Shown here piece after piece: positions 1 through 8,686 of a DNA stretch of 64,000 bases; positions within the stretch are counted from its first letter, which is position 1, and each line of letters begins with the position of its first letter. The translations under genes and the position numbers were made by a program. The DNA comes from an uncultured Ruminococcus sp. (GTDB lineage: Bacteria > Bacillota > Clostridia > Oscillospirales > Acutalibacteraceae), in NCBI GenBank assembly GCA_902785365.1, contig CACZYC010000005.1, positions 1-64,000 on the forward strand. The letters run 5' to 3'. The notes beneath the pieces were generated by a model. It ran no database searches. It saw nothing but the letters and a program-made list of their open reading frames with translations, and was not told where the DNA came from.

Positions 1-98
1 TACTTCTTTCTACGGTAGTGTTTTGTTGCAAATTCATTATACCATATTTTGAAGTTACTTCTCTTTTTTATTGGTTCATATCATTTTAACACATACAA

Positions 99-1190
99 TC
101 AACCAAAAATCTTTTCGGTGGTTCTGCCGTCCATAGTCGTACGGTAAAGAGTTCCGCCAGAATAAGCTAAATAATCAGCATTATAGTAAATCCACTTGTC
201 CCCGAAGATATAGACTTCCTCTACCCCGCTTTTAACAACGTTACAAACTTTGCCTGTATCAACATCAACAACATCTAAGCCATTATCAGTGTTAAGAAGA
301 TAAATCTTATTCTTATATACGTTCACGTAATCATTGGGGTTTCTTCCGCTGCTTTTATAATCGCACGAGTAAACAACCTTACAATTATCCGTTATATTAT
401 AAATAATCTGTTTTTCTTCATCGCCGCAGTTAAGCATTATTTTATCCTCGACAATGAATACATTGTTGATGTAATCAAGCAAGCTCTCAGCATCTCCATA
501 GTCAAGAGTAAGTTTTTTGTTAAGAACATATTTTTTGGTTTTGAAATTGTACTTCTTAATATGCTCATCCTTACTGACGTAAGTTATATAGTTGTCCTTG
601 ATATAGAGCAGCTTTTCATCACGCTCGGCTATATCTTCGAGATTATCAAACACAAGCTTTGTAATAACAGCGTCGTCGGACACAAAGATTTTTTCGTCAG
701 AAAAAATATACATTCTGCCGTCAATAATAACAAACGTCCGATATTTGTTCTGTTCAGCGTCTTTCAGGTTAATAAAGCCTTCCTGTGAACCAGTATCGGG
801 ATTGAATCGGTGAATAGAACCAGTCACCGTAATCTCATCCATTAAAAGATTACCTTTATAAGGCTCGAAGCTGTTAAGATGAGGGTTATTTATTGACGGA
901 CCGTTCCACTGAACACGCCGACTCCCTGAACTGTCAATTTCATAAGTACCGTACTGGTATTCAGAATCGCCGCCAAAAAAGTTATAATAAAGCTTGTCGT
1001 TCAGCATAACGAGCTCGCCTGATGATAGATTAGCGTTGTTATACGAGTTGTCGGAAATTTGCTCGTCAACCGTAAATTTTCCAGTTGGAACAACATTACA
1101 TCTGATAGCGAAGCCAATAGCTATTACAGCTATGATTATCGCAATAACGCTCATCACGGTTATAACAGTCGCGATACACCCGCGTTTCAT
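99..1190 (-). CDS. Membrane-anchored protein of unknown function, beta-propeller-like (DUF5050-like)
   Basis: 363 aa. Residues about 7-30 form one hydrophobic segment after a short basic N-terminus (MKRGC), so the protein is probably anchored in the membrane with the rest outside. The remainder has repeated short beta-strand blocks with aromatic and acidic motifs (DKLYYN, GRMYIF, NKIYLLN, DKWIYYN) that look like propeller blades, reminiscent of the DUF5050 group. No catalytic motif was recognised. The ATG start follows a GGCGGTG ribosome-binding site. It lies 15 bp downstream of the U32 gene on the same strand and may be the last gene of that run. Function unknown; the fold is an inference from strand periodicity. 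Confidence 0.7.
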   Translation of the reverse strand: MKRGCIATVITVMSVIAIIIAVIAIGFAIRCNVVPTGKFTVDEQISDNSYNNANLSSGELVMLNDKLYYNFFGGDSEYQYGTYEIDSSGSRRVQWNGPSINNPHLNSFEPYKGNLLMDEITVTGSIHRFNPDTGSQEGFINLKDAEQNKYRTFVIIDGRMYIFSDEKIFVSDDAVITKLVFDNLEDIAERDEKLLYIKDNYITYVSKDEHIKKYNFKTKKYVLNKKLTLDYGDAESLLDYINNVFIVEDKIMLNCGDEEKQIIYNITDNCKVVYSCDYKSSGRNPNDYVNVYKNKIYLLNTDNGLDVVDVDTGKVCNVVKSGVEEVYIFGDKWIYYNADYLAYSGGTLYRTTMDGRTTEKIFG

Positions 1191-1205
1191 AGCAACACCG
1201 CCTTA

Positions 1206-2417
1206 TTATCTCTTTTTACGTATTACGGAGCCCGCTGGGATGGGTTTGTCCGTGAGCATTGTGAGCTTCTCCATAGCGTGGGGCGCGGACTCAACCTCTT
1301 CCCCATTTTCGTTAATGAGTTTTAGGCATTTCGCATTAAACGGTATTCCGCTCGGCGGGAGTATATCGAGTGTATTGCCGACAAGGAATTTGTTGCGCTG
1401 TGTGATATTCGCATTTTCTCCGTCTGAACTCTCACAGAACGCGACAACGTCATAATGGCGGATATAGCCGCCGTTGTCGGTGACTTGTCCCGGCTCAGTG
1501 CCGAAGTAAAAGCCCGTGTTGTACTCGCGGTGGCTGATTTTCTCAGTTTCTTCCTTAATCCAGTCGGGGAGCTTAAAGCTGTCGGGGTTCTTCATAAACT
1601 CGTCAACAGCGTGACGGTAGGCGTTTGTAATAACCGCTACATAGTAACTTGACTTGGCTCTGCCCTCTATCTTAAAACTTGATATGCCCGCTTTGACAAG
1701 CTCGGGAATATGCTCAATCATACAGAGGTCACGGGAGTTATAAAGGAACGTGCCCTGTTCGTTCTCCTCAACAGGGAAAAACTGACCCTCGCGGTTCTCC
1801 TCAAACAAGTGATACTTCCACCTGCACGGCTGAGCGCAGTCGCCACGGTTGGCGTCGCGGCCTGTCATATAGCTTGATATAAGACACCTGCCCGAGAATG
1901 ACACGCACATCGCGCCGTGCACGAAACACTCAATCTCAAGCTCCTGAGGAACCTTCGCGCGTATGCCCGCAATCTCGTCTAGCGATAATTCCCTTGCGAG
2001 AACCACCCTGGAAGCTCCCATATTATACAGAGTATTGGCTGTTAAATGGTTAGTAACACCCGCCTGAGTTGAAACATGCAAGGCTACATTCGGGGCGTGC
2101 TTTTTGGCAAGCTCCATAACGCCTACATCGGCGATTATAAAAGCGTCCACACCCGCCTCCGCGGCATTTTCCAAAAATACGGGAAGCCCAGCAAGCTCAT
2201 AGTTGCGAGGCAGAGTGTTACAGGTAAGGTGTACCTTTACGTTATTTTTATGCGCGTAGTCACAGGCTTTTTTGAGCTCATCAAGGTCAAAATTCGCGCT
2301 GGCTGTACGCATACCGAATTGCTTACCCGCGAGGAAAACAGCGTCCGCGCCGAATCTTACGGCAGACTCAAGACACTCGAAATCTCCCGCGGGTGATAAT
2401 ACTTCAGGTTTAAACAT
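1206..2417 (-). CDS. Peptidase U32 family protein (RlhA/TrhP-like)
   Basis: 403 aa. The N-terminus (KPEVLSPAGDFECLESAVRFGA begins the family signature) and the block with SGRC, TGRDANRG and CAQPCRW around residues 170-205 are the U32 signature; these cysteines are thought to bind an iron-sulfur cluster. Characterised relatives (TrhP/YegQ, RlhA) take part in hydroxylation of tRNA or 23S rRNA rather than in classical proteolysis, and an RNA-modification role is the likelier one here. The start ATG overlaps the mltG stop codon in a TAATG arrangement, which suggests translational coupling. Length fits the single-domain U32 members. Confidence 0.88.
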   Translation of the reverse strand: MFKPEVLSPAGDFECLESAVRFGADAVFLAGKQFGMRTASANFDLDELKKACDYAHKNNVKVHLTCNTLPRNYELAGLPVFLENAAEAGVDAFIIADVGVMELAKKHAPNVALHVSTQAGVTNHLTANTLYNMGASRVVLARELSLDEIAGIRAKVPQELEIECFVHGAMCVSFSGRCLISSYMTGRDANRGDCAQPCRWKYHLFEENREGQFFPVEENEQGTFLYNSRDLCMIEHIPELVKAGISSFKIEGRAKSSYYVAVITNAYRHAVDEFMKNPDSFKLPDWIKEETEKISHREYNTGFYFGTEPGQVTDNGGYIRHYDVVAFCESSDGENANITQRNKFLVGNTLDILPPSGIPFNAKCLKLINENGEEVESAPHAMEKLTMLTDKPIPAGSVIRKKR

Positions 2418-3763
2418 TACAGTAATCCCGCAAGCTGAAGGTTGTAGCGGTGACTCTCGAAGTTATCGGAATAGTACGGAGTTCCGTCCTTGTCGTGGCA
2501 GAAGTAGAGATAACTTGTATCATTCGGATAAAGCGCCGCCATAATCGCCTGCATACCGGGATTACAGATGGGTCCCGGGGGCAAACCTTTTTTCTTGTAA
2601 GTATTATATGAGCTCTTGAAAGATTTGCGTTCATCGGCGGGGATTTTAGATTTCTTCCTATATGGATAGTATCTGGTAGAATCGAGCTCAAGACGGTAAA
2701 CATCGCTCTGCGCGCCTCTGCTGAGACGATTGTAGATTACGGAACTTACGTTGTACATATCCTCGGTAGACGCGGCCTCAGCCTGTATGACAGAAGCGAT
2801 GGTCAGCAGTTTGTCCATACTGATTTTCTTTTTCTTGGCAATCTTCTTGATATTGACAGGCTTTTTGTAGCCTTCAACATACTGAGATGTTGTTATACGA
2901 TTCTCATAGTTGTCGAGCATTCGCGTTATAGTAAGCTCGGGGCGCTCGTTAGTATAACATACATATGTATCGGGGAAAAGATAACCCTCAAGCTTGTAGT
3001 AACGTTTGTTGTCATTCTTGTGTACTAAAAACTTGTAGTCCTCATCGAAGTAAGTTGAGTTACAAAGCTCAAGGAAACGATCCTCGCCGGACAAAACACC
3101 TTTTTTGACAAGTAAAGCCGCGGTCTCCTGAACATTCAGACCTTCGGGGATAGTTATATTTATAGTATCGGTACGGTTGGTCATCAAAGCGAGGTAGTTT
3201 ATAATCGCTTCATAGTCCAAATTAGTATTAATCTTGTATTCGCCCTGGCTGAATTCCTCGTTCTTTGTGAGTTTTGCGTATGTTTCAAAGAAGCTCTGTT
3301 CGGTGATAACACCTTTCTTTTTGAGTTCAGTGCTGACGTCATGGAGTGTGGGATTCTCAGGAATAGAGATGCTGACCTTTTTGTCAGCGGGACGGCTGAC
3401 AGCAAGCATATCATTTACACCCACAAGTACAAACACCGCAATCATCGCGCCGATAATGGCAACAGACGTCCACCAAATAAAGCGGAAAGTTCGTCTGTTC
3501 TGTCTGTCGATGTATTTCTGTTGCTTTTTGGCTGCCTTGAGTTCCACCTTTGCCTGGTTTCTGGAGCTCTTTTTCATTTGCTTACGCACATCATCGTCAG
3601 AGAATGAACTGATAGGCTCGGGCTGAGGCTCGTCGAGATTCTCCAGCTGTCTGTAACGCTCGCCTACGGCAAGATCATCCTGGTCAATGTGAACATGGAA
3701 ATTCTTTACCTTTTCTTCTCTGGCTTTTCTGGCTGATCGTTCTTCATAAGAATTAATATCCAT
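2417..3763 (-). CDS. mltG: Endolytic murein transglycosylase MltG
   Basis: 448 aa. A charged cytoplasmic N-terminus of about 95 residues is followed by one membrane helix (about 97-117) and then the YceG/MltG extracellular region, including the VIQAEA segment with the catalytic glutamate and the C-terminal GLPPGPICNPG motif typical of the family. MltG cleaves nascent glycan strands and so ends peptidoglycan polymerisation. The stop overlaps the start of the downstream U32 gene, and only 4 bp separate its start from the upstream cyclo-ligase gene, so the three are probably one transcript. Longer N-terminal tails are normal in Clostridia. Confidence 0.95.
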   Translation of the reverse strand: MDINSYEERSARKAREEKVKNFHVHIDQDDLAVGERYRQLENLDEPQPEPISSFSDDDVRKQMKKSSRNQAKVELKAAKKQQKYIDRQNRRTFRFIWWTSVAIIGAMIAVFVLVGVNDMLAVSRPADKKVSISIPENPTLHDVSTELKKKGVITEQSFFETYAKLTKNEEFSQGEYKINTNLDYEAIINYLALMTNRTDTINITIPEGLNVQETAALLVKKGVLSGEDRFLELCNSTYFDEDYKFLVHKNDNKRYYKLEGYLFPDTYVCYTNERPELTITRMLDNYENRITTSQYVEGYKKPVNIKKIAKKKKISMDKLLTIASVIQAEAASTEDMYNVSSVIYNRLSRGAQSDVYRLELDSTRYYPYRKKSKIPADERKSFKSSYNTYKKKGLPPGPICNPGMQAIMAALYPNDTSYLYFCHDKDGTPYYSDNFESHRYNLQLAGLL

Positions 3764-3767
3764 ACCC

Positions 3768-4340
3768 TTAATTATCCTTCCGATAAATTATGTTGTCTGT
3801 AATAAGTATATCCACAGGGCGGTCAAATTCGTCACAGGGCAGTTGTTCGGTGATACAATCCGAATAACATACTCCGACGCTGACGCCCGAATAATCATTT
3901 AAAAACCTGTCGTAAAACCCTTTTCCGAAACCTACGCGAAATAGCTTTTTGTCATACGCGAGAGCGGGAACGAGACAGATTGAGCTGTTAAAACTTTTAA
4001 GTTCATCACAAGTGTCTTTTGGTTCAGGAATACCGTAATATCCTGCCCTGAGGTCATCGCGGGATTTTATAATACAGAATGTCATTGTGTTCCGTTGAGC
4101 ATCGCACCTCGGCACAGCGACAGTTTTACCGTCCGAAAAAGCCTTGGTGATTATAGCTTCGGTACTGACTTCTATATCCTTGGAAACAAAAGCTAAAATT
4201 GTTTTGCATTTTTTGTACTCGTCAAGGCTAAAAAGCTTTTCGGCGATTTCAATGTCAAGTTTACATTTATACTCAGGAGAAAACTTCGCTCTTATTTCCT
4301 TATAAAACGAGCGGAGTTGAGACTTAGTCTTCACGGACAC
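3768..4340 (-). CDS. 5-formyltetrahydrofolate cyclo-ligase
   Basis: 190 aa. Converts 5-formyl-THF to 5,10-methenyl-THF using ATP. The C-terminal GKGFYDR motif (about residues 138-145), the preceding LVPALAYD strand and the basic N-terminus typical of the YgfA/MTHFS family are all present. The coding region overlaps the end of the DJ-1 gene by 10 bp. The first codon is GTG at 4340, and a second in-frame GTG lies at 4334; no strong Shine-Dalgarno separates the two, so the exact start is uncertain. Folate one-carbon metabolism fits the nearby thyX. Confidence 0.92.
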   Translation of the reverse strand: MSVKTKSQLRSFYKEIRAKFSPEYKCKLDIEIAEKLFSLDEYKKCKTILAFVSKDIEVSTEAIITKAFSDGKTVAVPRCDAQRNTMTFCIIKSRDDLRAGYYGIPEPKDTCDELKSFNSSICLVPALAYDKKLFRVGFGKGFYDRFLNDYSGVSVGVCYSDCITEQLPCDEFDRPVDILITDNIIYRKDN

Positions 4341-4870
4341 TGCATTGAGGAGCTGACGCCATCGGCAACGCTCTTTGAAGCGAGCTTCTCGGCAATCAAC
4401 AAGCCGAAGTTAATTGTGCATCCCGCGCCTTTACCGGTAATAACCTTGCCGTCACAAACAGCGGGCTCACCTGTGTAATTAACCTTATCCTCGCTGACTT
4501 CGCATCCAGGATAGCAGGTTGCGTTCTTGCCGTCTAGAATACCTTTGTGCCCGAGAATTGAGGGCGCAGCGCAAATAGCGCAAATCCACTTGTCGTTCTC
4601 AACAGCAAAATCCAGAACATTCTGAATAAAATCGGATTTTTCGAGGTTGGGAGTTCCCGGAATACCGCCCGGCAGAATAACAGCGTCGAGCTTATCAATT
4701 TCAACTTCATCCGCTGTGATGTCGGCCGTAACGGTAATATTGCAGGAAGCTGTTACCTGCTTGTTATATACACCTACCGTCAGTACGTCGAGCTTAGCTC
4801 TGCGAAGTACATCAACAGTGGTCAACGCCTCGGTGATTTCAAATCCGTCGGCAAGCATTAAATATATCAT
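4331..4870 (-). CDS. DJ-1/PfpI family protein
   Basis: 179 aa. It has the DJ-1 superfamily layout: MLADGFEITEAL at the N-terminus, the VILPGGIPG strand-loop, and the nucleophile elbow ICAICAAPS near residue 97 that carries the reactive cysteine. Members act as deglycase/glyoxalase III-like or chaperone proteins, and the specific activity cannot be read from the sequence. A good ribosome-binding site (GAGGAGAAAA) precedes the ATG. The gene overlaps the downstream cyclo-ligase gene, so both are probably co-expressed. Confidence 0.9.
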   Translation of the reverse strand: MIYLMLADGFEITEALTTVDVLRRAKLDVLTVGVYNKQVTASCNITVTADITADEVEIDKLDAVILPGGIPGTPNLEKSDFIQNVLDFAVENDKWICAICAAPSILGHKGILDGKNATCYPGCEVSEDKVNYTGEPAVCDGKVITGKGAGCTINFGLLIAEKLASKSVADGVSSSMQCP

Positions 4871-4963
4871 ATTTTATTTTCTCCTCATCAAACAATGTAG
4901 TTCCTATCTTATATTTGATATCCCACTTATCATAGTGCCTCTATCAAACTTTTTTGATTATAT

Positions 4964-5779
4964 CTATTCTAAAGTCAATCCCGAGTAGATAAACTCAGGC
5001 TCGTAGCGTGTAGCGTAACGCGCCATAGCGAATTTTTCGCTTTTAATGTTATTAAAAAATTTCTGATTAGGCGAGAGTCTTATTCTGAACTTTTCACAAT
5101 TAAATTCACTGACAAGCAGCGACAACATCTGAGGAGAATGTTCGTCGGCGCATATAAACTCGACAACATCGCAAACTCCGTTTTCCTCATAAGCTATCGC
5201 GTAACCGAAATTGCTTTTTATGATTTTAGCGCCATATATTTCGTTATAATCAAAAGCGTAATTGATATGATTATTATTCCAAAAAAGAAAATTATTCTTT
5301 AATACTCTGTTGCGTATGCCGCAATAATTCTCGACAACAAGCTCCTGCTCATCAAAGGATTCCGACAGAGAGGAAACTTCGTCACGGCTTAATTCAGCGA
5401 TATTTATTTCAAGCGGTTTGAACCTGAAGCGTTTGTAGTAATCATACAAACCGTCATCGGCGGGAAGCGTAACGCATATCTCGGGAGCATATACGGACAA
5501 CGCTGCTTTGACAAGTCCGTCCATTATTCCGAAGCCTCTGAACTCCGCTTTGGTGGCGGCGGCGTAAAGATAACGCGCCTGCTTGCCGTTTACTGTTGTC
5601 GGAAGCATATGGACCATAGCGATAAGCTCGTCCCTGTCGATAGCAATATAACAGTTTTCAGGAGCAAAAATTCTTTTAAAGAATAATTCTACCGCTTCTG
5701 GTTTTTCGTCAAAAGACGAAAGATATAATTCTTTTAAGGAATCAATATCTTCCTTTGACGCATATCGCATTTCAATCAT
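4964..5779 (-). CDS. GNAT family N-acetyltransferase
   Basis: 271 aa. The N-terminal half is a GNAT fold: the strand AMVHMLPTTV, then YLYAAATKAEFRGFGIMDGLV, which corresponds to the acetyl-CoA pyrophosphate-binding motif A (Q/RxxGxG/A variant RGFGIM). The C-terminal 120 residues contain a second, less conserved GNAT-like half, as in the Eis-like two-domain acetyltransferases. Substrate unknown. The gene stands between the DJ-1 gene and a palindromic repeat element, so it probably ends an upstream-independent transcript. Confidence 0.83.
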   Translation of the reverse strand: MIEMRYASKEDIDSLKELYLSSFDEKPEAVELFFKRIFAPENCYIAIDRDELIAMVHMLPTTVNGKQARYLYAAATKAEFRGFGIMDGLVKAALSVYAPEICVTLPADDGLYDYYKRFRFKPLEINIAELSRDEVSSLSESFDEQELVVENYCGIRNRVLKNNFLFWNNNHINYAFDYNEIYGAKIIKSNFGYAIAYEENGVCDVVEFICADEHSPQMLSLLVSEFNCEKFRIRLSPNQKFFNNIKSEKFAMARYATRYEPEFIYSGLTLE

Positions 5780-5797
5780 TTATGGTTTCTCCACCTT

Positions 5798-6040
5798 ATG
5801 CCTTCCCCCGGGGGGAAGGTGGTTTTTGTGTCAACTTGTTGATACAAAAATCGGAAGAGGGTCGGCGTTATTTAGTACTATAACAATATTGATAGTTTAG
5901 AGCACCGACTTTTATATTAATCCGACTTTGTTCAAACCTTGTTCCAGTCTGTTTATCAAACATTTGATAGAGAGGTGTTTAATAAAAATGGACCCTCTCC
6001 CGCCTCGCTTTGCTCGGCACCCTCCCCCAAGGGAGGGCTA
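5798..6040. repeat. MITE-like palindromic element, copy 1
   Basis: The left end (CCTTCCCCCGGGGGGAAGG, then GGAAGAGGGTC at about 5853) and the right end (GGACCCTCTCCCG to CCAAGGGAGGGCTA, 5992-6040) are inverted repeats of each other, each containing its own hairpin. The middle is AT-rich and not coding. The ends match copy 2 at 8527-8679. The right terminus supplies the last bases of the DUF2156 stop codon. It is probably a non-autonomous repeat that may also act as a bidirectional terminator. Confidence 0.75.
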
Positions 6041-6928
6041 ACTTTCAATCTTCTTAGCGCTGTAACGCTTGAGTATTGCGACGGGATGATAGGACAGCTT
6101 GGATTTTCTGAGCGACTCTATGCCCATATCTTCCTCACGGTTAATAAACTCAAATCCGATTAATGTCTTTACAAACTCGTTGTTAATCTTTGCGTATACG
6201 CCTTCATACTCGGTCAACGCCTTTTCAAAGCTGACGTCAAAAGTTGTCTTGTTAATTCTTGAACCAGCGGTCATAGCGACAGGCGTCTCCTCTACATAGA
6301 GGATTCCGCCGTGCATCTGAAGCAGCGAGTAGTTCTCGAACATCTCGGTTACAGCCTGATACTCCTCGTATTCAGCGGGCTCTATGTTATTATTCTCACA
6401 CCACTTCTTAAATACAGTCATAGCGTCGACAAAGTTTTTCTCGGAAATTATTGTAAACCTCCACTTAGGATACTCGCGCTCAAATCTGGAAATGTGGTTT
6501 CGTTTTGAATGATATTTTTTCCCGGGTAAAACACTGAGGTCAAAGTTGGTGTATATGTAGTCTTCATCATCTTTTAATTCTTTAAAAGAAAATTCATATT
6601 CGGTAATCTCAACAAGCTTTTCTTTTTGAGCGTCAGTAAGCATAACAAACACAGCCTCTATCCCGCGCTGGTTCGCGTCGCGGTAGATAGCGGCAATCGC
6701 GCTCGTCGGATCTCCTTCTCCCACAGGGAAACAATATCCCCAAGGGTCGTTATCTTTGAAATAAGCAAGGAGAAGAAAACCATCGTAGAAGCAGATTTTT
6801 ATATTGTACTTGTTCCTCCAGATAAAGATATTTGAGGCGTTGAAATCACAGCCCATAGTGCCGTGGTTCTCGCAGATTTTTCGCAGGAACGCCAAATCAT
6901 CTTTAGCCGGTCTTTTAAAATCCAGCAT
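6038..6928 (-). CDS. DUF2156 domain protein (phosphatidylglycerol lysyltransferase C-terminal-like)
   Basis: 296 aa made of two GNAT-like halves, as in the aminoacyl-transferase domain of MprF and FemX-type enzymes. Recognisable family stretches are YIYTNFDLSVLPGKKYHSKRN near the middle and VEETPVAMTAGSRI in the second half. There is no membrane segment, so it is a soluble stand-alone DUF2156 protein. The substrate is unknown. It lies 11 bp downstream of tmk, in the thyX-tmk transcription unit. The TAG stop is completed by the border of the repeat element. Confidence 0.85.
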   Translation of the reverse strand: MLDFKRPAKDDLAFLRKICENHGTMGCDFNASNIFIWRNKYNIKICFYDGFLLLAYFKDNDPWGYCFPVGEGDPTSAIAAIYRDANQRGIEAVFVMLTDAQKEKLVEITEYEFSFKELKDDEDYIYTNFDLSVLPGKKYHSKRNHISRFEREYPKWRFTIISEKNFVDAMTVFKKWCENNNIEPAEYEEYQAVTEMFENYSLLQMHGGILYVEETPVAMTAGSRINKTTFDVSFEKALTEYEGVYAKINNEFVKTLIGFEFINREEDMGIESLRKSKLSYHPVAILKRYSAKKIES

Positions 6929-6939
6929 AATCTATTTCC

Positions 6940-7599
6940 TTAGCTATTTATAACCTTTAATATATCGGCGCTTATGTCATCAATTGAACGCATTTCGCCG
7001 TCTTTTGTGCAGGAAATTCTGACCCAGCCGAGTCTTTCGGCGGCGTAAAGCGCGGATTTCCTGCAGCTTAGCAAAAAGTTCAGGTTCTTTTCATGTAAAT
7101 CTTTTTTGCTTTCATCGCCCGAATAACGAGAGCTCAGAAGTTTCTGACTGACCTCGGGTTCAACGTCAAGGTAGATAATAAGGTCGGGTTCGGGCACTTT
7201 GATTTTTGAATACTCAAAATCCTGCTGAAAGTCAATATAGCTGTCCCATTCACTCTCGGGGAGCTTGGACATCTGATAAATAATATTTGAAGTCGCGTAG
7301 CGGTCAGCAAGGATAACCGAACCGTTTTCGTAATCTTCTTTCCAGAATTTGAGGTAACTGGCAATACGGTCAACCGTGTAGAAAGCCGCCGCGGCGTAAG
7401 CGTTTACGTCGTCGGGATTATCGCCGAACTCACCGCCGAGATACATCTTGACCAGAGCGGAACTTTCGTTATCGTAATCGGGAAAAGTGAGTTTTTTTAC
7501 GGTTTCGCCGTTTTGTTCATAATACTTTCGGAGTATTTCGGTCTGGGTAGCTTTGCCTGAACCGTCAAGCCCTTCAATTACTATAAACTTACCTGCCAT
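6940..7599 (-). CDS. tmk: Thymidylate kinase
   Basis: 219 aa. Phosphorylates dTMP to dTDP. The P-loop is EGLDGSGKAT (residues about 8-17), and the DRY motif (ADRYATSN) and the LID-region arginines are present. The P-loop has GKA where many Tmk proteins have GKT/GKS-T; this form is common in the clostridial variant. The start overlaps the end of thyX by 11 bp, tying the enzyme making dTMP to the kinase that uses it. The same operon continues into the DUF2156 gene. Confidence 0.95.
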   Translation of the reverse strand: MAGKFIVIEGLDGSGKATQTEILRKYYEQNGETVKKLTFPDYDNESSALVKMYLGGEFGDNPDDVNAYAAAAFYTVDRIASYLKFWKEDYENGSVILADRYATSNIIYQMSKLPESEWDSYIDFQQDFEYSKIKVPEPDLIIYLDVEPEVSQKLLSSRYSGDESKKDLHEKNLNFLLSCRKSALYAAERLGWVRISCTKDGEMRSIDDISADILKVINS

Positions 7600-8389
7600 A
7601 CTTCTCCCTCATCTCCTTGGCTTTTCCGCAGGACATCTTGCCCTCGGGACACGGTCCGAAAAGACAGGAAGGTCCGCAGTTCTTGAAAAGATGAGGAGCA
7701 ACTTTGAGGCACTCTAGGAGCATTTGCTCGGCAACCTCACGAATCTCCCACTGGGCTCTGTTGCAGCAGCGATGAGCAAAGAAATTATCAAGGCTGCGTG
7801 TGTTGAATGTGCAGATAATCTTGGTAGTACAAGCGTTTGGAAGCACAAAGCGCGCGTCCTCGTTAGCCTTTTTCAGAAATGCCGTATACATAGACTTATC
7901 GTCAGCTTTAAAAGACTCCATAATCTCAGCGTCTGTACCGCTGTATTTATCGCCGAAACGCTCGCGGATGCTGCCAACTACCAAAGCGTCGCGGATTTCG
8001 CGGTACGCTTCGGACTGCATATCTATAACTTTCTTATAGGCTGAATTTGCCTTTTCATTATTCTCTATTTCAGGAGGAGTTACGAACTCAAATTTTGTAC
8101 CGTCTACATAGCGCTGTGACTGCTGGCTGTAGGAAGCGATACGGTGGCGAACCAGCTGGTGCGAACAAGCTCGGCTGATACCCTCGATTCCGAATGTAAA
8201 CGAAGCATGTTCAACGGGACTTCCGTGCCCCAGGCTTGTAAGCATATCAATAAAACGAGCTGTGTTTTCCTCGTCAAGTCCCTCGCGGATATTCTCAATA
8301 TCTGATGCGGAATAGCAGAGCTTTGCCGCCATAGCCACAACTTCCTCGGGAGCGGGAGTGTGGGCTAATAAAGTAACCTTTGGTTTCAT
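7589..8389 (-). CDS. thyX: FAD-dependent thymidylate synthase ThyX
   Basis: 266 aa. Methylates dUMP to dTMP with methylene-THF and FAD. The ThyX signature RHRIASYSQQSQRY (RHRxxS...SxRY) is at about residues 81-94. The C-terminus has a cysteine-rich tail (CGPSCLFGPCPEGKMSC) seen in clostridial homologues. A promoter with 17-bp spacing lies just upstream, and the ATG follows a purine-rich GGGGGAATAGG. It is the first gene of thyX-tmk-DUF2156. No thyA is visible in the window. Confidence 0.96.
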   Translation of the reverse strand: MKPKVTLLAHTPAPEEVVAMAAKLCYSASDIENIREGLDEENTARFIDMLTSLGHGSPVEHASFTFGIEGISRACSHQLVRHRIASYSQQSQRYVDGTKFEFVTPPEIENNEKANSAYKKVIDMQSEAYREIRDALVVGSIRERFGDKYSGTDAEIMESFKADDKSMYTAFLKKANEDARFVLPNACTTKIICTFNTRSLDNFFAHRCCNRAQWEIREVAEQMLLECLKVAPHLFKNCGPSCLFGPCPEGKMSCGKAKEMREKYGR

Positions 8390-8429
8390 ATCCTATTCCC
8401 CCTTATAAGCATAAATTTATACATAATAA

Positions 8430-8458
8430 ATTATAACATAAGACAAGTATTGTGACAA
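8430..8458 (-). promoter_or_regulatory. Promoter of thyX-tmk operon
   Basis: Read on the minus strand: -35 TTGTCA at 8458-8453, a 17-bp spacer, and -10 TATAAT at 8435-8430, about 40 bp upstream of the thyX start codon. Confidence 0.75.
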
Positions 8459-8462
8459 GAGT

Positions 8463-8514
8463 AAAATTAAAAGAATTTAACGATATTAAAAATTAAAAGA
8501 ATTTAACGATATTA
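8463..8514. repeat. 26-bp perfect tandem duplication
   Basis: Two exact 26-bp AT-rich units, 8463-8488 and 8489-8514, sit just upstream of the thyX promoter and next to palindromic element copy 2. The unit contains GAATTTAACGATATT. Not coding. Confidence 0.85.
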
Positions 8515-8526
8515 CAGCAATAAAAA

Positions 8527-8679
8527 AGGCTTCCCTCGGGGGAAGCTGTCGAGCATAGCGAGACTGAAGAGGGTCCAACATTAAAACTCGCTGCACCAAA
8601 CGTTATTAATACAACTATTAGCAAGTGAACCCTCTCCCGACACGCCTACGGCGTGCCACCCTCCCCCAAGGGAGGGCTT
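8527..8679. repeat. MITE-like palindromic element, copy 2
   Basis: Inverted ends of about 50 nt: left GGCTTCCCTCGGGGGAAGC followed by GAAGAGGGTCC, right GAACCCTCTCCCG followed by CCTCCCCCAAGGGAGGGC. Each end folds on itself. The central 50 bp is AT-rich. It is the same family as 5798-6040 but shorter. It lies between uvrA (whose 3' end it touches) and the thyX promoter. Confidence 0.78.
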
Positions 8680-8686
8680 CATTATT

